Shown here: positions 44,290 to 55,800 of the stretch, piece by piece
Numbering within the stretch: the stretch's first letter is position 1
Layout of the letters: each line of letters opens with the position of its first letter
Assembly (NCBI GenBank): GCA_022453515.1
Contig: JAJNNY010000065.1
Coordinates: forward strand, 1 to 64,000
Reading direction: 5' to 3'
Origin: Astrocystis sublimbata
Taxonomy: Eukaryota; Ascomycota; Sordariomycetes; Xylariales; Xylariaceae
DNA: 64,000 bases
Notes under the pieces: generated by a model
The model's database searches: none
The model's input: the letters and a program-made list of their open reading frames with translations, nothing else
What the model was told of the DNA's origin: nothing
Program-made: the position numbers and the translations under genes

Positions 44290-44458
44290 TCAAATAATGG
44301 AGTTTGTGTGTTATTCTACAAAATCTATAGACTGTAACATAGCTCCTCCTTACGGCACTTGTCGGCATGCCATTGATAATGTATTCTGTAATCGTCAAAC
44401 GCTATGAACGAAATATACAACGCCACTTCTTGACCAAAACACCAGCTCCTTCGCGATC

Positions 44459-45418
44459 CTATATCCTTGTTCCACGCTCGAAACTGTCCCGTATCTCGGC
44501 TGTGTACTTGTTGTAGAAGCGCGACAACTTCTGGTTGAACTGCTTGTTTTTCTCGTTGATGTACGTGATATCGCCGTCGTCGCCGTTCTTGGCCATGCGC
44601 TCCTTCCTCTTCCGCATACGACTGTCCTCGGCCCTCTTCAGATCATCGACCAGGCGGTCCACGGCCGCCTTGTCGGGCTTGTTCTCGTGGAAGGTGGTCG
44701 AGTCGGCGGTGGAGTAGAAAGTGCCGTCCTTGTCGACGGCGATGAGCTCGCCCTCGTCGGTCTCGATGATCTCCAGCCCGCCCGAGGCGGCGGCCTTCTC
44801 GATGGCCTTCATCTTGTCCTTCTCGTAGCGCTCCATGTCGGGGGCGCCGAGGTTCTGCAGCTGGCGCTTGTAGGTCTTGGCGCTCTCGGTGGTGTAGTCC
44901 TGGAAGGCGTTGTTGTCGCGGTGGGCGGCCTTCTTCTTGACGCGCTTGTCCCAGCGCTCGCTCTCGTCGGCGGTCCAGTCCCAGGCGCGCTTGCGCTCGA
45001 AGTCGCCGCCGTCCTCCTCGGTCTCGGCCTTGAGCAGCTTGTGGGCGGCGATGTCGCGGCGGCGGTGCAGGGCGGTCAGGGCCGACGGGTCCGTGGCCAG
45101 CCGCTGGGACTCCTTGGTGGCTTCTTTGAGGTTCTGGTCGGACGACGTCTTGGCGCGGGCCTGGAGAGCGCGGAACCGCGCCAGCCTGTCCTGGGTCTTG
45201 GTGGCGGTCGCGTCGATGCCTGTGCTCGTCGACGTCGACGGTGCCGGTGCCGGATTATCGTCTTGTGTGGGTTCTGCCGGCTCTTCTACGGCCTGACTTG
45301 TCGGTTGCGCACCGTTATCTGCGAGTGCAGCATCTTGTGTTTCCTCCTCCTGCTCCTCCTCAGTCGGTCGTGCTGGTTTCTTGGCGGGCGCAGTCTTTCT
45401 CTTCTTCGCTGGTGGCAT
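44459..45418 (-). CDS. syf2: Pre-mRNA-splicing factor Syf2
   Basis: This intronless gene encodes 319 aa from the start at 45418 (MPPAKKRK). An in-frame ATG 28 codons upstream is judged to be in the leader. The first 100 residues are a basic, then acidic and Pro/Ser-rich tail. The Syf2 core begins near RLARFRALQARAK and continues through LHRRRDIAAHKLLKAE, KRAWDWTADESERWDKR, AHRDNNAFQDYTTESAKTYKRQL and DRLVDDLKRAEDSRMRKRKER. It ends with NKQFNQKLSRFYNKYTAEIRDSFERGTRI. Syf2 belongs to the Prp19-associated NineTeen complex and is present in active spliceosomes. Its high charge and helical content are typical. It converges with the Coq11-like gene. Confidence 0.95.
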   Translation of the reverse strand: MPPAKKRKTAPAKKPARPTEEEQEEETQDAALADNGAQPTSQAVEEPAEPTQDDNPAPAPSTSTSTGIDATATKTQDRLARFRALQARAKTSSDQNLKEATKESQRLATDPSALTALHRRRDIAAHKLLKAETEEDGGDFERKRAWDWTADESERWDKRVKKKAAHRDNNAFQDYTTESAKTYKRQLQNLGAPDMERYEKDKMKAIEKAAASGGLEIIETDEGELIAVDKDGTFYSTADSTTFHENKPDKAAVDRLVDDLKRAEDSRMRKRKERMAKNGDDGDITYINEKNKQFNQKLSRFYNKYTAEIRDSFERGTRI

Positions 45419-46031
45419 GATGGTCGGAATGCGAGGCGATTGCGAGAGACGAATGGGCCGCGTAGGCAGGGAGAGTGATACGGTTGAGATATCTTGATGC
45501 AAATGACGGTTGAGTATTGATGGGCTGGAGTTGGCTTGTCGGACTGGTGATGCTCAATGCTTAATTGACTGCCTTTTGGAGGGCTTGGCTGGCTTGGCTG
45601 GCATAGGCAGGATTTCCAGGCAATTCAGGACGTAACCATAAGTCACTACGTAAGTTTGTTTCTGTGACCAATTGTTTGTTACCGGATCTACCTACCTAGG
45701 CGTGCTAGGTAAGTTCTAGGTTATACCAGTATCCTAGCCTTTAGCTAATTAGGCTTAGCGCTTTTCCTGCTTTTCTTCACCCAAACGTAGGGACGGCTTA
45801 ACATTTTATTTTAAAACTTAAAACTAATATAACAATTCTTGTGACCAGGTCCCTTACCTGTAGAATTGCAGCAGGTTAAGTGGCTTATTAGTGTGTGCGG
45901 TAAATCGCACATATAAATTGTATGACCACAGACCCACTTGCACTCACAACAAGTGCCAAGAAAAGTAGTTGAAGGCGGGAAGTTGTTTAGCACTGTTGTC
46001 CTGTTGATAATGAAGCATTAAAAATATTCGA
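45419..46031. other. Intergenic, syf2 promoter to 3' end of the Gfd2-like gene
   Basis: This 613 bp region holds a cluster of the AGGTA palindromic motif at 45688-45720 (CTACCTACCTAGG, CTAGGTAAG and CTAGGTT elements, able to fold back). The remainder is AT-rich. No gene was seen. Confidence 0.6.
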
Positions 46032-47416
46032 TTAGATATCCTCCATAATGCCAATAAAATCTAGTCCTAAGCCTTCTTCTTGAACTTTTTCCGTGTTTGC
46101 CTTGTCTCTCACCCGCTTCGACACGATGCCGTTTCTATCGACAGGCTTGTCAGCATGCTGGAACACTTTTAGTTGACGTCCACATCGTAGAGGCCGCTGG
46201 TCATTTTCCTTTACGAAAATAGCCAATTCATCTGCGTTGCTGAAACTGACGTAGAAGTAAAGTCGGCAAAAGTTCATTGGATGTCCATCGGTATGCCTTC
46301 CATGTTGACCGATCGCTTTAATGGGATATTGCGCAAAAAACTGTTCCAACCTCAGTGGGGTGCGGATCTCATGTCCAGGGCAATTGCCATCCTGCATTCG
46401 AACAACCGCCCTGTTTCATTGCAGCGAGTTAGTGAACGCCCTTCAAAAGAGTACGGATGTGGATTGGGATATTGCATGAAGAATCTAGCCTAGAAACTTA
46501 ATATTGCTGTGAATAGAGAGATCTGCACTTACCTAAAGGGGTGGTTCCTAAAAATGAATGCATTTGCTTTGGACAGCGGTCCCTTTCGGGGGCGAAATTT
46601 CGGTTGCGGCCGCTCGTGCTGAAGCCGTTCGAGTTCCATTGGGAAGCCGGAAGCAGGTGTATTGGCAAGACACGCCAATAGGGCTAAAATCCGAACCGCG
46701 TCGTTTGCTGCACAATGGTTTAATTTTGTAGATTGGTAGCCTTTTTCAAACCCATACCCTGCCATCGCAACTGTCATTGCCGGCAAATGTTGATGATGGC
46801 CGGTCCGAGTTCCAGCTAACCAGTCTACCTCCCATACAATAGGTTGAATATCGACCCAGGCTGATATATACGGGATAACAGCAGGGGTGTGGTGAGAGAG
46901 GAACTTGAATTCTGCGCCCATGGCGAAGCCAATCAAGGTAATGTGTTCAACGCCAGAGACAGATCTTATGTGTTCTAGAAATTCGATGATTTTGGCTTCG
47001 GCTAGATTAGCATCGATTTCTTGTACAGTCGGTTCTTCGAAACGCCATTTGAAATTCTCCCTGTCCCGAGCCGGCTCCCGTCGTCCCAGAGAGGGCGTTT
47101 TTAGACAACGAATATCAACGGCGTGGGTTGCAGCAAATTTTGTGATTTCAACGGGTCTCTCATGGCCTGTAGAAGGCAAATATGCCAAGCCGATCTCGCT
47201 AATGAGGCCATCTTGATGAAGTTCGATATCGAAGGACACCAAGGCGGTTGTCGATTTCAAATGGTGCTTAAGTGCTGCGAAGTCGCCGATCCTTCTCGCC
47301 CACAATGGCCTGTATCTTCTTGTGATGGCCCAGTCAGGAATCCTTATGGATAAGGGCGAGACCCCAACGGTTTCACGGCGTGCGGGTCTTGGTGATTTTG
47401 GCTTCATCGTCGCCAT
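46032..47416 (-). CDS. Gfd2/YDR514C-like protein with exonuclease-type fold
   Basis: Two exons, complement(join(46032..46410,46533..47416)), encode 420 aa. The 122 nt intron joins RNHPFR to AVVRMQDGNC in phase. The amino-terminal half resembles the RNase H-like fold of the fungal Gfd2/YDR514C group. TALVSFDIELHQDGLISEIGLAYL carries the Asp-x-Glu of motif I. VEHITLIGFAMGAEFKFL and LNHCAANDAVRILALLACL follow, the latter with the His and Asp expected near motif III. The carboxyl part (residues about 296-420) has FYVSFSNADELAIFVKEN, which could be an RNA-recognition or similar small domain, uncertain. Yeast Gfd2 is linked genetically to mRNA export. Catalysis is not shown by sequence. The neighbour is divergent at 48226. 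Confidence 0.72.
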
Positions 47417-48225
47417 TGTATGCAGAACAAATTATGTTGTGTTGTTACTGTAGGCAGGAATGAAATATAAGCGCTACCTAATAAACATAAGTAGGTGTTG
47501 GATAATTGCACTGAGATAGAGCTTACACCTACATAGTAGAACGAGACACGGCTGCTACAGTATAACTCTGTGATTAGGAGCTATCTCACACTGTCACGCA
47601 AGATGCTCCACGTGAGACACTACTAGTACCTGATGTGGATGTACATAGGGCTGCGATGAACTTAGACTCGATGAACTGATCTGTCCGCTAAAACATAGCG
47701 TACATTAGCCCGCAGATACCCCAGACGGGAAGCATCCTTGTCCGGGGTTTAGTGCGGTTCTGCCTGCTTTCAGATCTCTACATAGATGTTAGTGATGGTT
47801 CAAGTTGCACTCGAAGTAGATATGTTTCTGCCGCTTCATGTTGGAATATTTACCTAGGCAGATAGGTAGTAGGCAAACACCTGATCTTTTCAGTAGCAGT
47901 GTATCGCACGCATGTGACATGGCAACACTCAAGTCAAGGCCAGATGGGCAGTCTCGACCTGGGCAGCTTCAGCTGTGCCGAGGCAGCTGCAGTCAGCTCT
48001 GCAGCTGTGCTTGCCCTTTGTTGTGGCGGTGGTTGGAGGACAACAAGGAAATACCTAAGTACCTACCTCTACCAACCTCTCTTTTAGGTACCTCCTACAT
48101 GTCTTGGGTGTATGCCCCTCCGAGGTCGTCTCATCCATCAACCCACGACCCACGATACCTACCCCTGACAACATATGAATATCCATGATGCCCCTCCTGA
48201 AAGGTAGTCGCAATCGCACTTTGCC
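47417..48225. promoter_or_regulatory. Divergent promoter region, Gfd2-like gene / unknown protein gene
   Basis: These 809 bp carry two groups of the TACCTAGGCAGATAGGTAG / AAGTACCTACC..AGGTACC motif at 47851-47871 and 48052-48096. There is a CAGCTGC-rich segment near 47965-48006. No frame of note occurs. Confidence 0.55.
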
Positions 48226-49890
48226 ATGCAACGAACGATCCGTCGACCATCCGTTCTCGCGAGCCTCCGATTGCGAAAACCCCAGGCACGCGACCACGTC
48301 AAAGTCTCGTCCGGCTTCCCTTACCCCAGTCGCATCAAGAAGTGGGCAAAACCCACGCCATGGGGTCCTCGCCAGCGCGAGAACTGGCCTACCTTCGGGG
48401 TATCCAACCTCCTTCTGGATCTCGATGCCGCCGACCTCAAAGGCGTGCGTCTCTTCGACGAACAGCGCGATGGCAAGCCCGAGCACCCTGAAGCCGCGAT
48501 AAGCCGTGACCTGCTTCCCGTGAAACAGCGTATCGCCGCATTCGAGGAAGGCTACCGACGTGACGCCGCCACGTCCGCAGAAACGCTCGCCCGTGAAGTC
48601 GATCCGCTGCATGTCACCGACTTCGACGTCCTCGCCGCTGTTCTCATCGACATGCCCAACGCCCCCCTCGCCCTCTTCGCCCACCAGTCGTCATCCCCCG
48701 TCGATGCCTCCGCTACACATGCCGACGACCTTCGCTCTGTCCTCGATGGAAACGGCATACCACAGTCTGTACGCAAAGACCCATCTAATACCGTGGCGTA
48801 TTTGCAGCGCTACCAGTCGCACAAACCACGGTCTTTAGGACCTGGCGACCATGCCATCCTTTCCGAGGCCCTGGGCGCATGCACCACCTTCGTTCAGATC
48901 GACCGCCTCATCACCCGGCTTATGCATACAACCGAAGGCTGCCTTCTTCTGTCCAATTCCAGCAATGAGCTTCACGAATTCTTCACCCACCTCACCTTTG
49001 GCGAGCCCCATCAGTTATTGTCCCTTCTGAATGCTTTGTCCCTGAATTTCGACCGTCTCGGACTGCCTATGACGAGCAGCCTTCTCGCATTGGGCACCTG
49101 GGCCTCGCTCAAGTGTCCGGCCATCGCCACCGCCCACCAATACATCAAGCGGAGCGTCGATAACCGGGACTTGGGAAAACGCCACGTTGCTTCTATTGTC
49201 GAGACTCTAGCACAGATCTTAAGCGTTCCAGCCAATTTCAATCGATCTCACTTGAACCCAAAGGATCAACTAATGGCTACATATTCTCTCCTCACTGGGT
49301 ATACGCCTGGAGAAAGCCAGCAAACTGTCTCCCTTCGATCTCTCATGAGTCGCGATGGATCCATCGATGCTAAACCAGAGATATTTCGTCTGTACATAGA
49401 ATGTCTGGCGCGTTTGGGAGCCTTCCGGACAATATGGCATGAGCGGTGGACAACTGATTACGAGGCACAGGTCACCAAGACCGAGGATTTGCGGCTGCAG
49501 GAATATTTGACAGAGAGGAATGCGAAGTCTCTGGCGACGCAAGTTCTCGTGGATATTACCCCGGAGTACGGTTACCAGACCTGGTTTGGCGCGGTGATGC
49601 TGGACGCATTGCGTAGAAACGATGCTATGAGTAGGACGCCCGGAGTACCGGGAGTCTGTGATTTGACTGGACAACCACAGAGAGATTTCCAGCTCGACAT
49701 GGCTAGCATCACACGGTCAGAGAGCCTACTTCCTTTGCTGGGAGAAGGAGACACTGGGCCCGAGTCCTCGCCGGATGGTTTGGGATTTCAACTTGTCTCC
49801 TTGAGACAGATACTGATAGAAACGACAAGTGAAGAGGAGGCGGTGGCTAACATGCGGACATTTTTGAAGGAGTTCAAACCTACTCGATGA
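48226..49890 (+). CDS. Unrecognised conserved-looking protein, probably mitochondrial
   Basis: This intronless gene encodes 554 aa. I do not recognise the family. The amino terminus MQRTIRRPSVLASLRLRKPQ is basic, hydroxylated and free of acid, like a mitochondrial presequence. A second segment, IKKWAKPTPWGPRQRENWPTF, is aromatic and basic. The rest (residues 130-554) is predicted mostly helical, with repeated Leu-rich segments such as FVQIDRLITRLMHTTEGCLLL and HQLLSLLNALSLNFDRLGLP. This is reminiscent of helical-repeat organellar RNA-binding proteins, though no PPR signature is clear. Frame length, GC-rich third positions and lack of competing frames support a real gene. It is divergent from the Gfd2-like gene. 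Confidence 0.8.
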   Translation: MQRTIRRPSVLASLRLRKPQARDHVKVSSGFPYPSRIKKWAKPTPWGPRQRENWPTFGVSNLLLDLDAADLKGVRLFDEQRDGKPEHPEAAISRDLLPVKQRIAAFEEGYRRDAATSAETLAREVDPLHVTDFDVLAAVLIDMPNAPLALFAHQSSSPVDASATHADDLRSVLDGNGIPQSVRKDPSNTVAYLQRYQSHKPRSLGPGDHAILSEALGACTTFVQIDRLITRLMHTTEGCLLLSNSSNELHEFFTHLTFGEPHQLLSLLNALSLNFDRLGLPMTSSLLALGTWASLKCPAIATAHQYIKRSVDNRDLGKRHVASIVETLAQILSVPANFNRSHLNPKDQLMATYSLLTGYTPGESQQTVSLRSLMSRDGSIDAKPEIFRLYIECLARLGAFRTIWHERWTTDYEAQVTKTEDLRLQEYLTERNAKSLATQVLVDITPEYGYQTWFGAVMLDALRRNDAMSRTPGVPGVCDLTGQPQRDFQLDMASITRSESLLPLLGEGDTGPESSPDGLGFQLVSLRQILIETTSEEEAVANMRTFLKEFKPTR

Positions 49891-52800
49891 TCAATATCCC
49901 CAATATGTGATGTTTCCATACATCGTGCTTACTCGGATGCGAAGTCTATCACAGCGAGAGATGTACATTTACTGAAGCTTATCATACCTTATGGAACGAC
50001 TATAAAAGGCTTTGATACACCTAGTCCACGCTCGCACAAACATTCAGCATATGGAAACCTGATGAGCAAGCCCTCAATTAGCGCGCGATATTCATTTATT
50101 GCATATTGACGCACGATAAAATTCCATTCGGGTACGGTCATTGGGCCGGTCGGTATGCCTCTAGACATATGGTACAATCTCGGCCCGTGACTCGGAACAG
50201 CCGGACACAGAGCGTACATGCAATTACGCCGCATGCGACCTGCCATGGGCTGACTAGAAAGGATGTTATTTTACTAATATATTTGTTAGTATCCAGATCA
50301 AGTACTTGCTGCGGTCTAGGCACGTACGTGCTCATTTCTAAAATGACCAGTTACTTCTTGATATTCATGGGACCGCCGCCATGCCGCGCAACAGTCCTCG
50401 TGAAACTTGGGTGATTGAATTGGTCCTTGGCGGTTGGCCAACTTACTTACCAGTCAGTCGGTAATTGGAACCTCTCGAAGTCATTGGTACATCACCCAAG
50501 CGTTGTATCTTTGGCCTATCAAGTCTAATGTGTCTTCAGTAGGTATCACATATCTTTGATAAAGATACGTGAATCCTGTGTTATCTACGCATGTCCAATG
50601 TGTTGGTGATAGATCAGAAAGCATGGCCCGAACCCTATTTGTCGGTGCTGTTTGCCGGGATTAGTCTCGTAAGTTTGGTATAGTATAGTCAGCCCATTGT
50701 TTCCTCACTATTTACATTCGCATGGTGATATCAGTGTCTTTGAGATTAGCATTGACATGAAGGGGATCCGGGGGAGGCCAGTGACCAACTATATAAGTGT
50801 CAGCCTCAACATGCATTGTATCGCAATCAGGGAATCTTCTCAATATTAGGATAGATAGTAATGACCCCTGCCAAGTTCTGTACCATGGCCGTAGGGACTT
50901 TGGATCCCACCTTTTCGAGTTCCAGGGATCCCATTATCCAGAAGAGCGAACTTGGCATGATGGAAGTTGGGTTAGGTGCTTGCAGCATCGCGACACAGTG
51001 ACACCAATGATGAATTGAATGAAAATATCAATGCCGGAACCTCTTGCCGCCTATATAGAATAGATTGGGATATGTACGTTTGAATGCTTATCTCCATGCT
51101 TGCTATACACTATTTGGTAGGAACACAGAGCATGACTACTCACCTATGAGACCTATAGCTGGCAACATTGCATCGCTCGCCTAACGGTGAGCGAGCCCTT
51201 ATTTACACATCTATACAGGCTTGGCTTCCGGTGAGGGCGATCAATCTATGCTGTGTTACCGAACAAGCAGGTGTTCGTGTGTGGTGTGTCGTAGCAGGTA
51301 ATGTTGCAATTTTCAATTGTTGGTTGGGTGAAAGGACGGACGAGTCGGTCGCGGCTTGGTCGTACCGAAGAGATGAGCGACATTCGTCCTTGTGGCAGGA
51401 GTCGAGCATAGGTAAGTAGTGATAACCCAAGGAAAACTCGCCCAATACCCATTCGCAGTTCGTGGGTTGATAAGAGCCTTTTTATCCATGGTCCGCCGGT
51501 ACCCAACTGCTACCTCGGTGTGGCCGTCGGAGGGGGACGAGCAGATGTGATATATGTATGCTATTGTTTTCTCGGTCCGGGAACTCAGGGGTCGAGTTCC
51601 CGACCGACTGACCGACCCCTTATCGTTGATTTCCCTGTAGGTAATGCCGCTTCGCTTATCTGGAAGAGCAGCGTCTGCTGGTTGTGGGGGGGTTGATCCG
51701 TCCCATCTACGCATATTTCTACACCGACACGGCAAGAATAACCGGCGTCGCCAAGGACATTAAGGCCGAACAGCCAGCATACACTATATGCACACGTGAG
51801 GTCATCGTGGTGATCAGCAAAAAGATATGTCGCTTTGGTATGTCGTCAGGCAGGAGCGAAACCAGATTTCAGGCCGGAGAAGTCACAACAAATTGATATT
51901 GTTGGTAAATACGAAATGGGAAATGAGAGAGCAAGAAGATGCGCCCGGCCGACGCGGTACGGCAGCTCGAGTGTCAAGCGCAGAGTGCAATGTGACCTAC
52001 CCCAAGATAGAAGGGCTGCAGAGCAAATATGACAATATTTTGCGTGCATTTACAATGACATTAAACTTTCTACAAACAGAATCGATCGCGAAGTATCGCC
52101 TTGGAACTCAGCGAGCTTGCTTCAGATCAATATTAACATGGTGCGATCGAAAATTTCCCGGAGCCCTGATTGAAATCATCATACACACTGCTTCCTTCGA
52201 GCTCCTTCAGCCTGTCAGATAGAAATCGATCGGGTGGAGAGGCCTTGGGTTGGGCAGAGACCGTGCGACACCGGAGTCTGAGGAGTCTCGTGACTTTGGA
52301 ATAAGAGCAGGGGGGGTCAGTAAAGTAGGCAAGTAAGACGCCGCAAGCCAGCTCGAAAACTTGCAAGATTTTAGATGGGATACAGTCTGCGAATGATGGC
52401 GTTTTCCTTCTTCTGCTGAGTCACCCTGTGCAAATCTTCCCCCGGATCAACGAGACAAGCCCGCCACATGCTCGGCTTCGCCTGCCGAGAAACCGCCGAG
52501 CCACAATTATCCCCAGTTCTGCCCCTAGTAGGTAGGTGGGCGGTCTTGGGTGGTCAAGTACTTATTGTGAATGTGCAAAAACTAAGTAAGCAGAACTGGA
52601 CCGCCCTCATTGCCACATCGCAGGCGCTGCGAAGGGGGATTGGCTCGTTTAAAACAGCTTACATGTGCGTATGTGTGATTGTTGTGAAACGTATGGTTCG
52701 AGAAGTTGTGAAATCCGGTAAACCGGTACACTTCACATGGGACATCGAAGTAGTGCCCCCCAACCCCCCACGACCTAAGATTAAGTCTGATCCTAGATTG

Positions 52801-55800
52801 AGTTTGGCTTGGGCTCGGGAACCGTTGTATCTCGCTCGCCCTACTCCGGATCAGAAAGCTACCGATTGATTTTGGTCGTTCCGTGAGTATGTGCCTACTT
52901 ATCTGTCTGGTCCTGATAAGCAACCCAAAGTTCCCTAGATCCGAGGGGGACTAACGAGGGTACCTGCAGGATCTCAGGATTCGGAGGTTCACGGATGGCT
53001 CGCGGGCAGCATCATCTTGCATTTGCCGCTCTATTGCATACATATAAGGCGGTGCCAATAGCGGCAATGGGGGAGGGCGGGGAAAGTATTTGTTTTTCTT
53101 GAATCCTCTGATCCTCTCTGGGCATTTTGCGTTGACTTACTAGGCTTCCAATCCTACCCGGGCGATTGCCTCCTTTCAAGCCTCGGATCCGTTAATGATG
53201 ACGACTACTATGTAGATATGTAAGAGTATGTATGCAATGCACTCTATGTACTTATGAATTATTGTATTCGCATACCACCCAACACGTCTCGGCGTTCAAG
53301 CCTCCCCCTTCGTCCGCGCGAGGGAGCCAATGAGGAGGCTCACTATTTACCCCATGGCTTGACCCCCCCGAGGTTGGCTGCAGATATTACTAGTTTGTGA
53401 AAATCTCTTGGTCTGATAAGGAGTATGCATTGTTTGGTCGGGGTACGCCGAGTGATGCAATGAATCTCGACAACAAGATGCCACGATGGTTCGTGCTTCT
53501 TTACGAGAAGAAGAAAAGCAAGCGCGCTCCGCTTGGGAGAAAAAAAAAGAAACCGATCGCGATGTCGTGCGTCCGAGCTAGAGGTATCTTCCCGTAGACG
53601 ACCCTGAAGGTCACACCCGTCTCTGAGAAGTAACCTTGGGGTTGCGCGCCTGAGGTGATCTTGGAGGTGATCGGCGTGGTCTGCCGCCTTCAGGCTTGAG
53701 AAGAATAGATCAAGAGGGGTCGCAATTGGAGACGTGGCATTCACCCAGTTCATCAGCGTGCCGCCGAAGGTCTCCCTGGCGTGCCTGAGTGGGAAGAGAA
53801 GCAACAGCTGATTGTCGTTGTCCTGGTCATCGTTCGATCAAGAGTCAAATATGCATCTGGTTGTAAGTCTGGTTCACATTGGTCCACTCAGCTGTTACCA
53901 CCTAAAGCAATATATATCGACAACGACATCGTGTTGTGACAGACGCTAGCTTCCATCGTTCAACGTATCAGAATTCTTTGACATGAGCCATCGAGAAACT
54001 ATGATAGGCCACCACAACCGAAGAGTGGTGCAATGACTCGTTTGAAGTGTATCAACCCTCCTCATATCGAAAGGTTCTGTCGGGAGAAAGTCCACCAATG
54101 CAATCACCAAAGTACCCGGCAACATGCGACAACAATAAGCATGAGGCTTTCGCCTAAGGCTAAATCGGCAGTTGAGGTGAATTCACCAACAATGGGTCTT
54201 TTGAGAACTGGAACGCTGTCGATCTTGTCTCGGCGCGAACGGGCAGGTCGATCGAGACACATTGGTGTTACATGGTTGCTAACCTAGCTCATCACACCTT
54301 GTTTTCCTGCCTTGTCACTCACTGCCTGTGAAATCCGTCCAATATTGCGCCCAGGTTTGTCTTATACCAGCGCCTATAGGCAAGGGTTCTATGCGAACGT
54401 GGGATGACGGGATGCTTCCAAAAGAGGAATACCAAGCAATGGACTGCCTAGGTGTTCCTGGTAGGTTGCCGTTATTGATCTTTTCAGTGCAATATCAATT
54501 CCTCAGTACTTGAAACGCTACAGGTGTATGTCAAGTCGCTGTCCGGCGCTATGCACTTGCAACATACCTACCTACCTAGTACTACTACTGCAGTACTTAG
54601 AAGCTCGAATAATTGAATGCATTACAGTGTTACATAGTGCATACTGTACAGGTGCACCGTTGTCGAGTTCTGCTTTGTGAATGGTCGGAATCCTAGTCGA
54701 ACAATCCCCCACGCGTTGACCATAAGCAAGAATAGCTGTAAGCAGCTCGATGCAGGCGGAGACAGGAAAGGTAACGATGCACGTTCTGGCCAGATCTACT
54801 TAGGAAACGCTGACAACGCTTCGTAACGAACTTGAAGAGAACCGAGTACATCAAGGGCGGATATCTTCTCTTTTCTAGAAGAGTTTTTGTTGACTGGAAG
54901 GCAGATAGATAGGTACCTGGTAGCCGGAGACGGCTATTGCAACTCGCAGCTCGTGTCAAAACGCCACGGGCACGATTATGGCGTGCATGATTCCTCATCA
55001 TGGGCTAGACCTATTCGCAACAAGTATGGGAATGAGCGCAAAACATTTCTTGTAACGATATCGATGTGGCTGCGTTCCAGAGAGCTGGTCGTGCATATAT
55101 GCATATTTCCTCTGTCCCTAGCTCGGCACTGAGTCCTAAAACTTCAGCATGGTGGTATTGTACGCATACGCATAGATACACCTAGCAGCATCCTTAGGAT
55201 AGGACTAAGGTAGTCCATTGAGTCTGAAATATAGATACTTCGTGGGAGGCGCACCAATCATAACTCAAATTCGACACATGTTGGCGCCGATTTTGGCGCC
55301 TATTGATGCTAGTGCAGGTGAAGGGAGGATAAGCTACCATGTTACTACGATAGTGGGAGAATGGCAGACAGACATACACCAATGCGGGCTGAGGCAAGGT
55401 TTGAATGGTTGCATGTTGTCTTGAGCCTCAAGGGTGACGCTGATATAGATGCTGATACGTGCTCTGATGGCCAGAGTTATGTAGAAGGTATGTGTGTAGA
55501 CACGTGAAATCTCATTGCTGATGTACACTACATGGGATGCATGTAATCTTAGCATTCGATACCGCCATGACTGGAAGTGGTCCTGACCAAGAAGTCAGGC
55601 TCTGGGGACCCTGATAGTCAGTCACCTTGAAGGGCCTCGACGACTGGGTAGACGATGGTGAGTTTTGACATATGCCTGGGAGCAATTAGCCTTGCAACTC
55701 CGCCATGTAGGACAAGACCTACGGTAGCCGGATGTTTCGGCCAATCCGCTCCTTGTTTCCCATCCGTGTTTGGAAGGAATGGCCAAATCGGGGCCCCCTC

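Noticed and set aside
44687..45478. 263-codon plus-strand frame antisense to syf2
   Set aside because: Gly/Leu-rich shadow of the syf2 frame, with no independent features.
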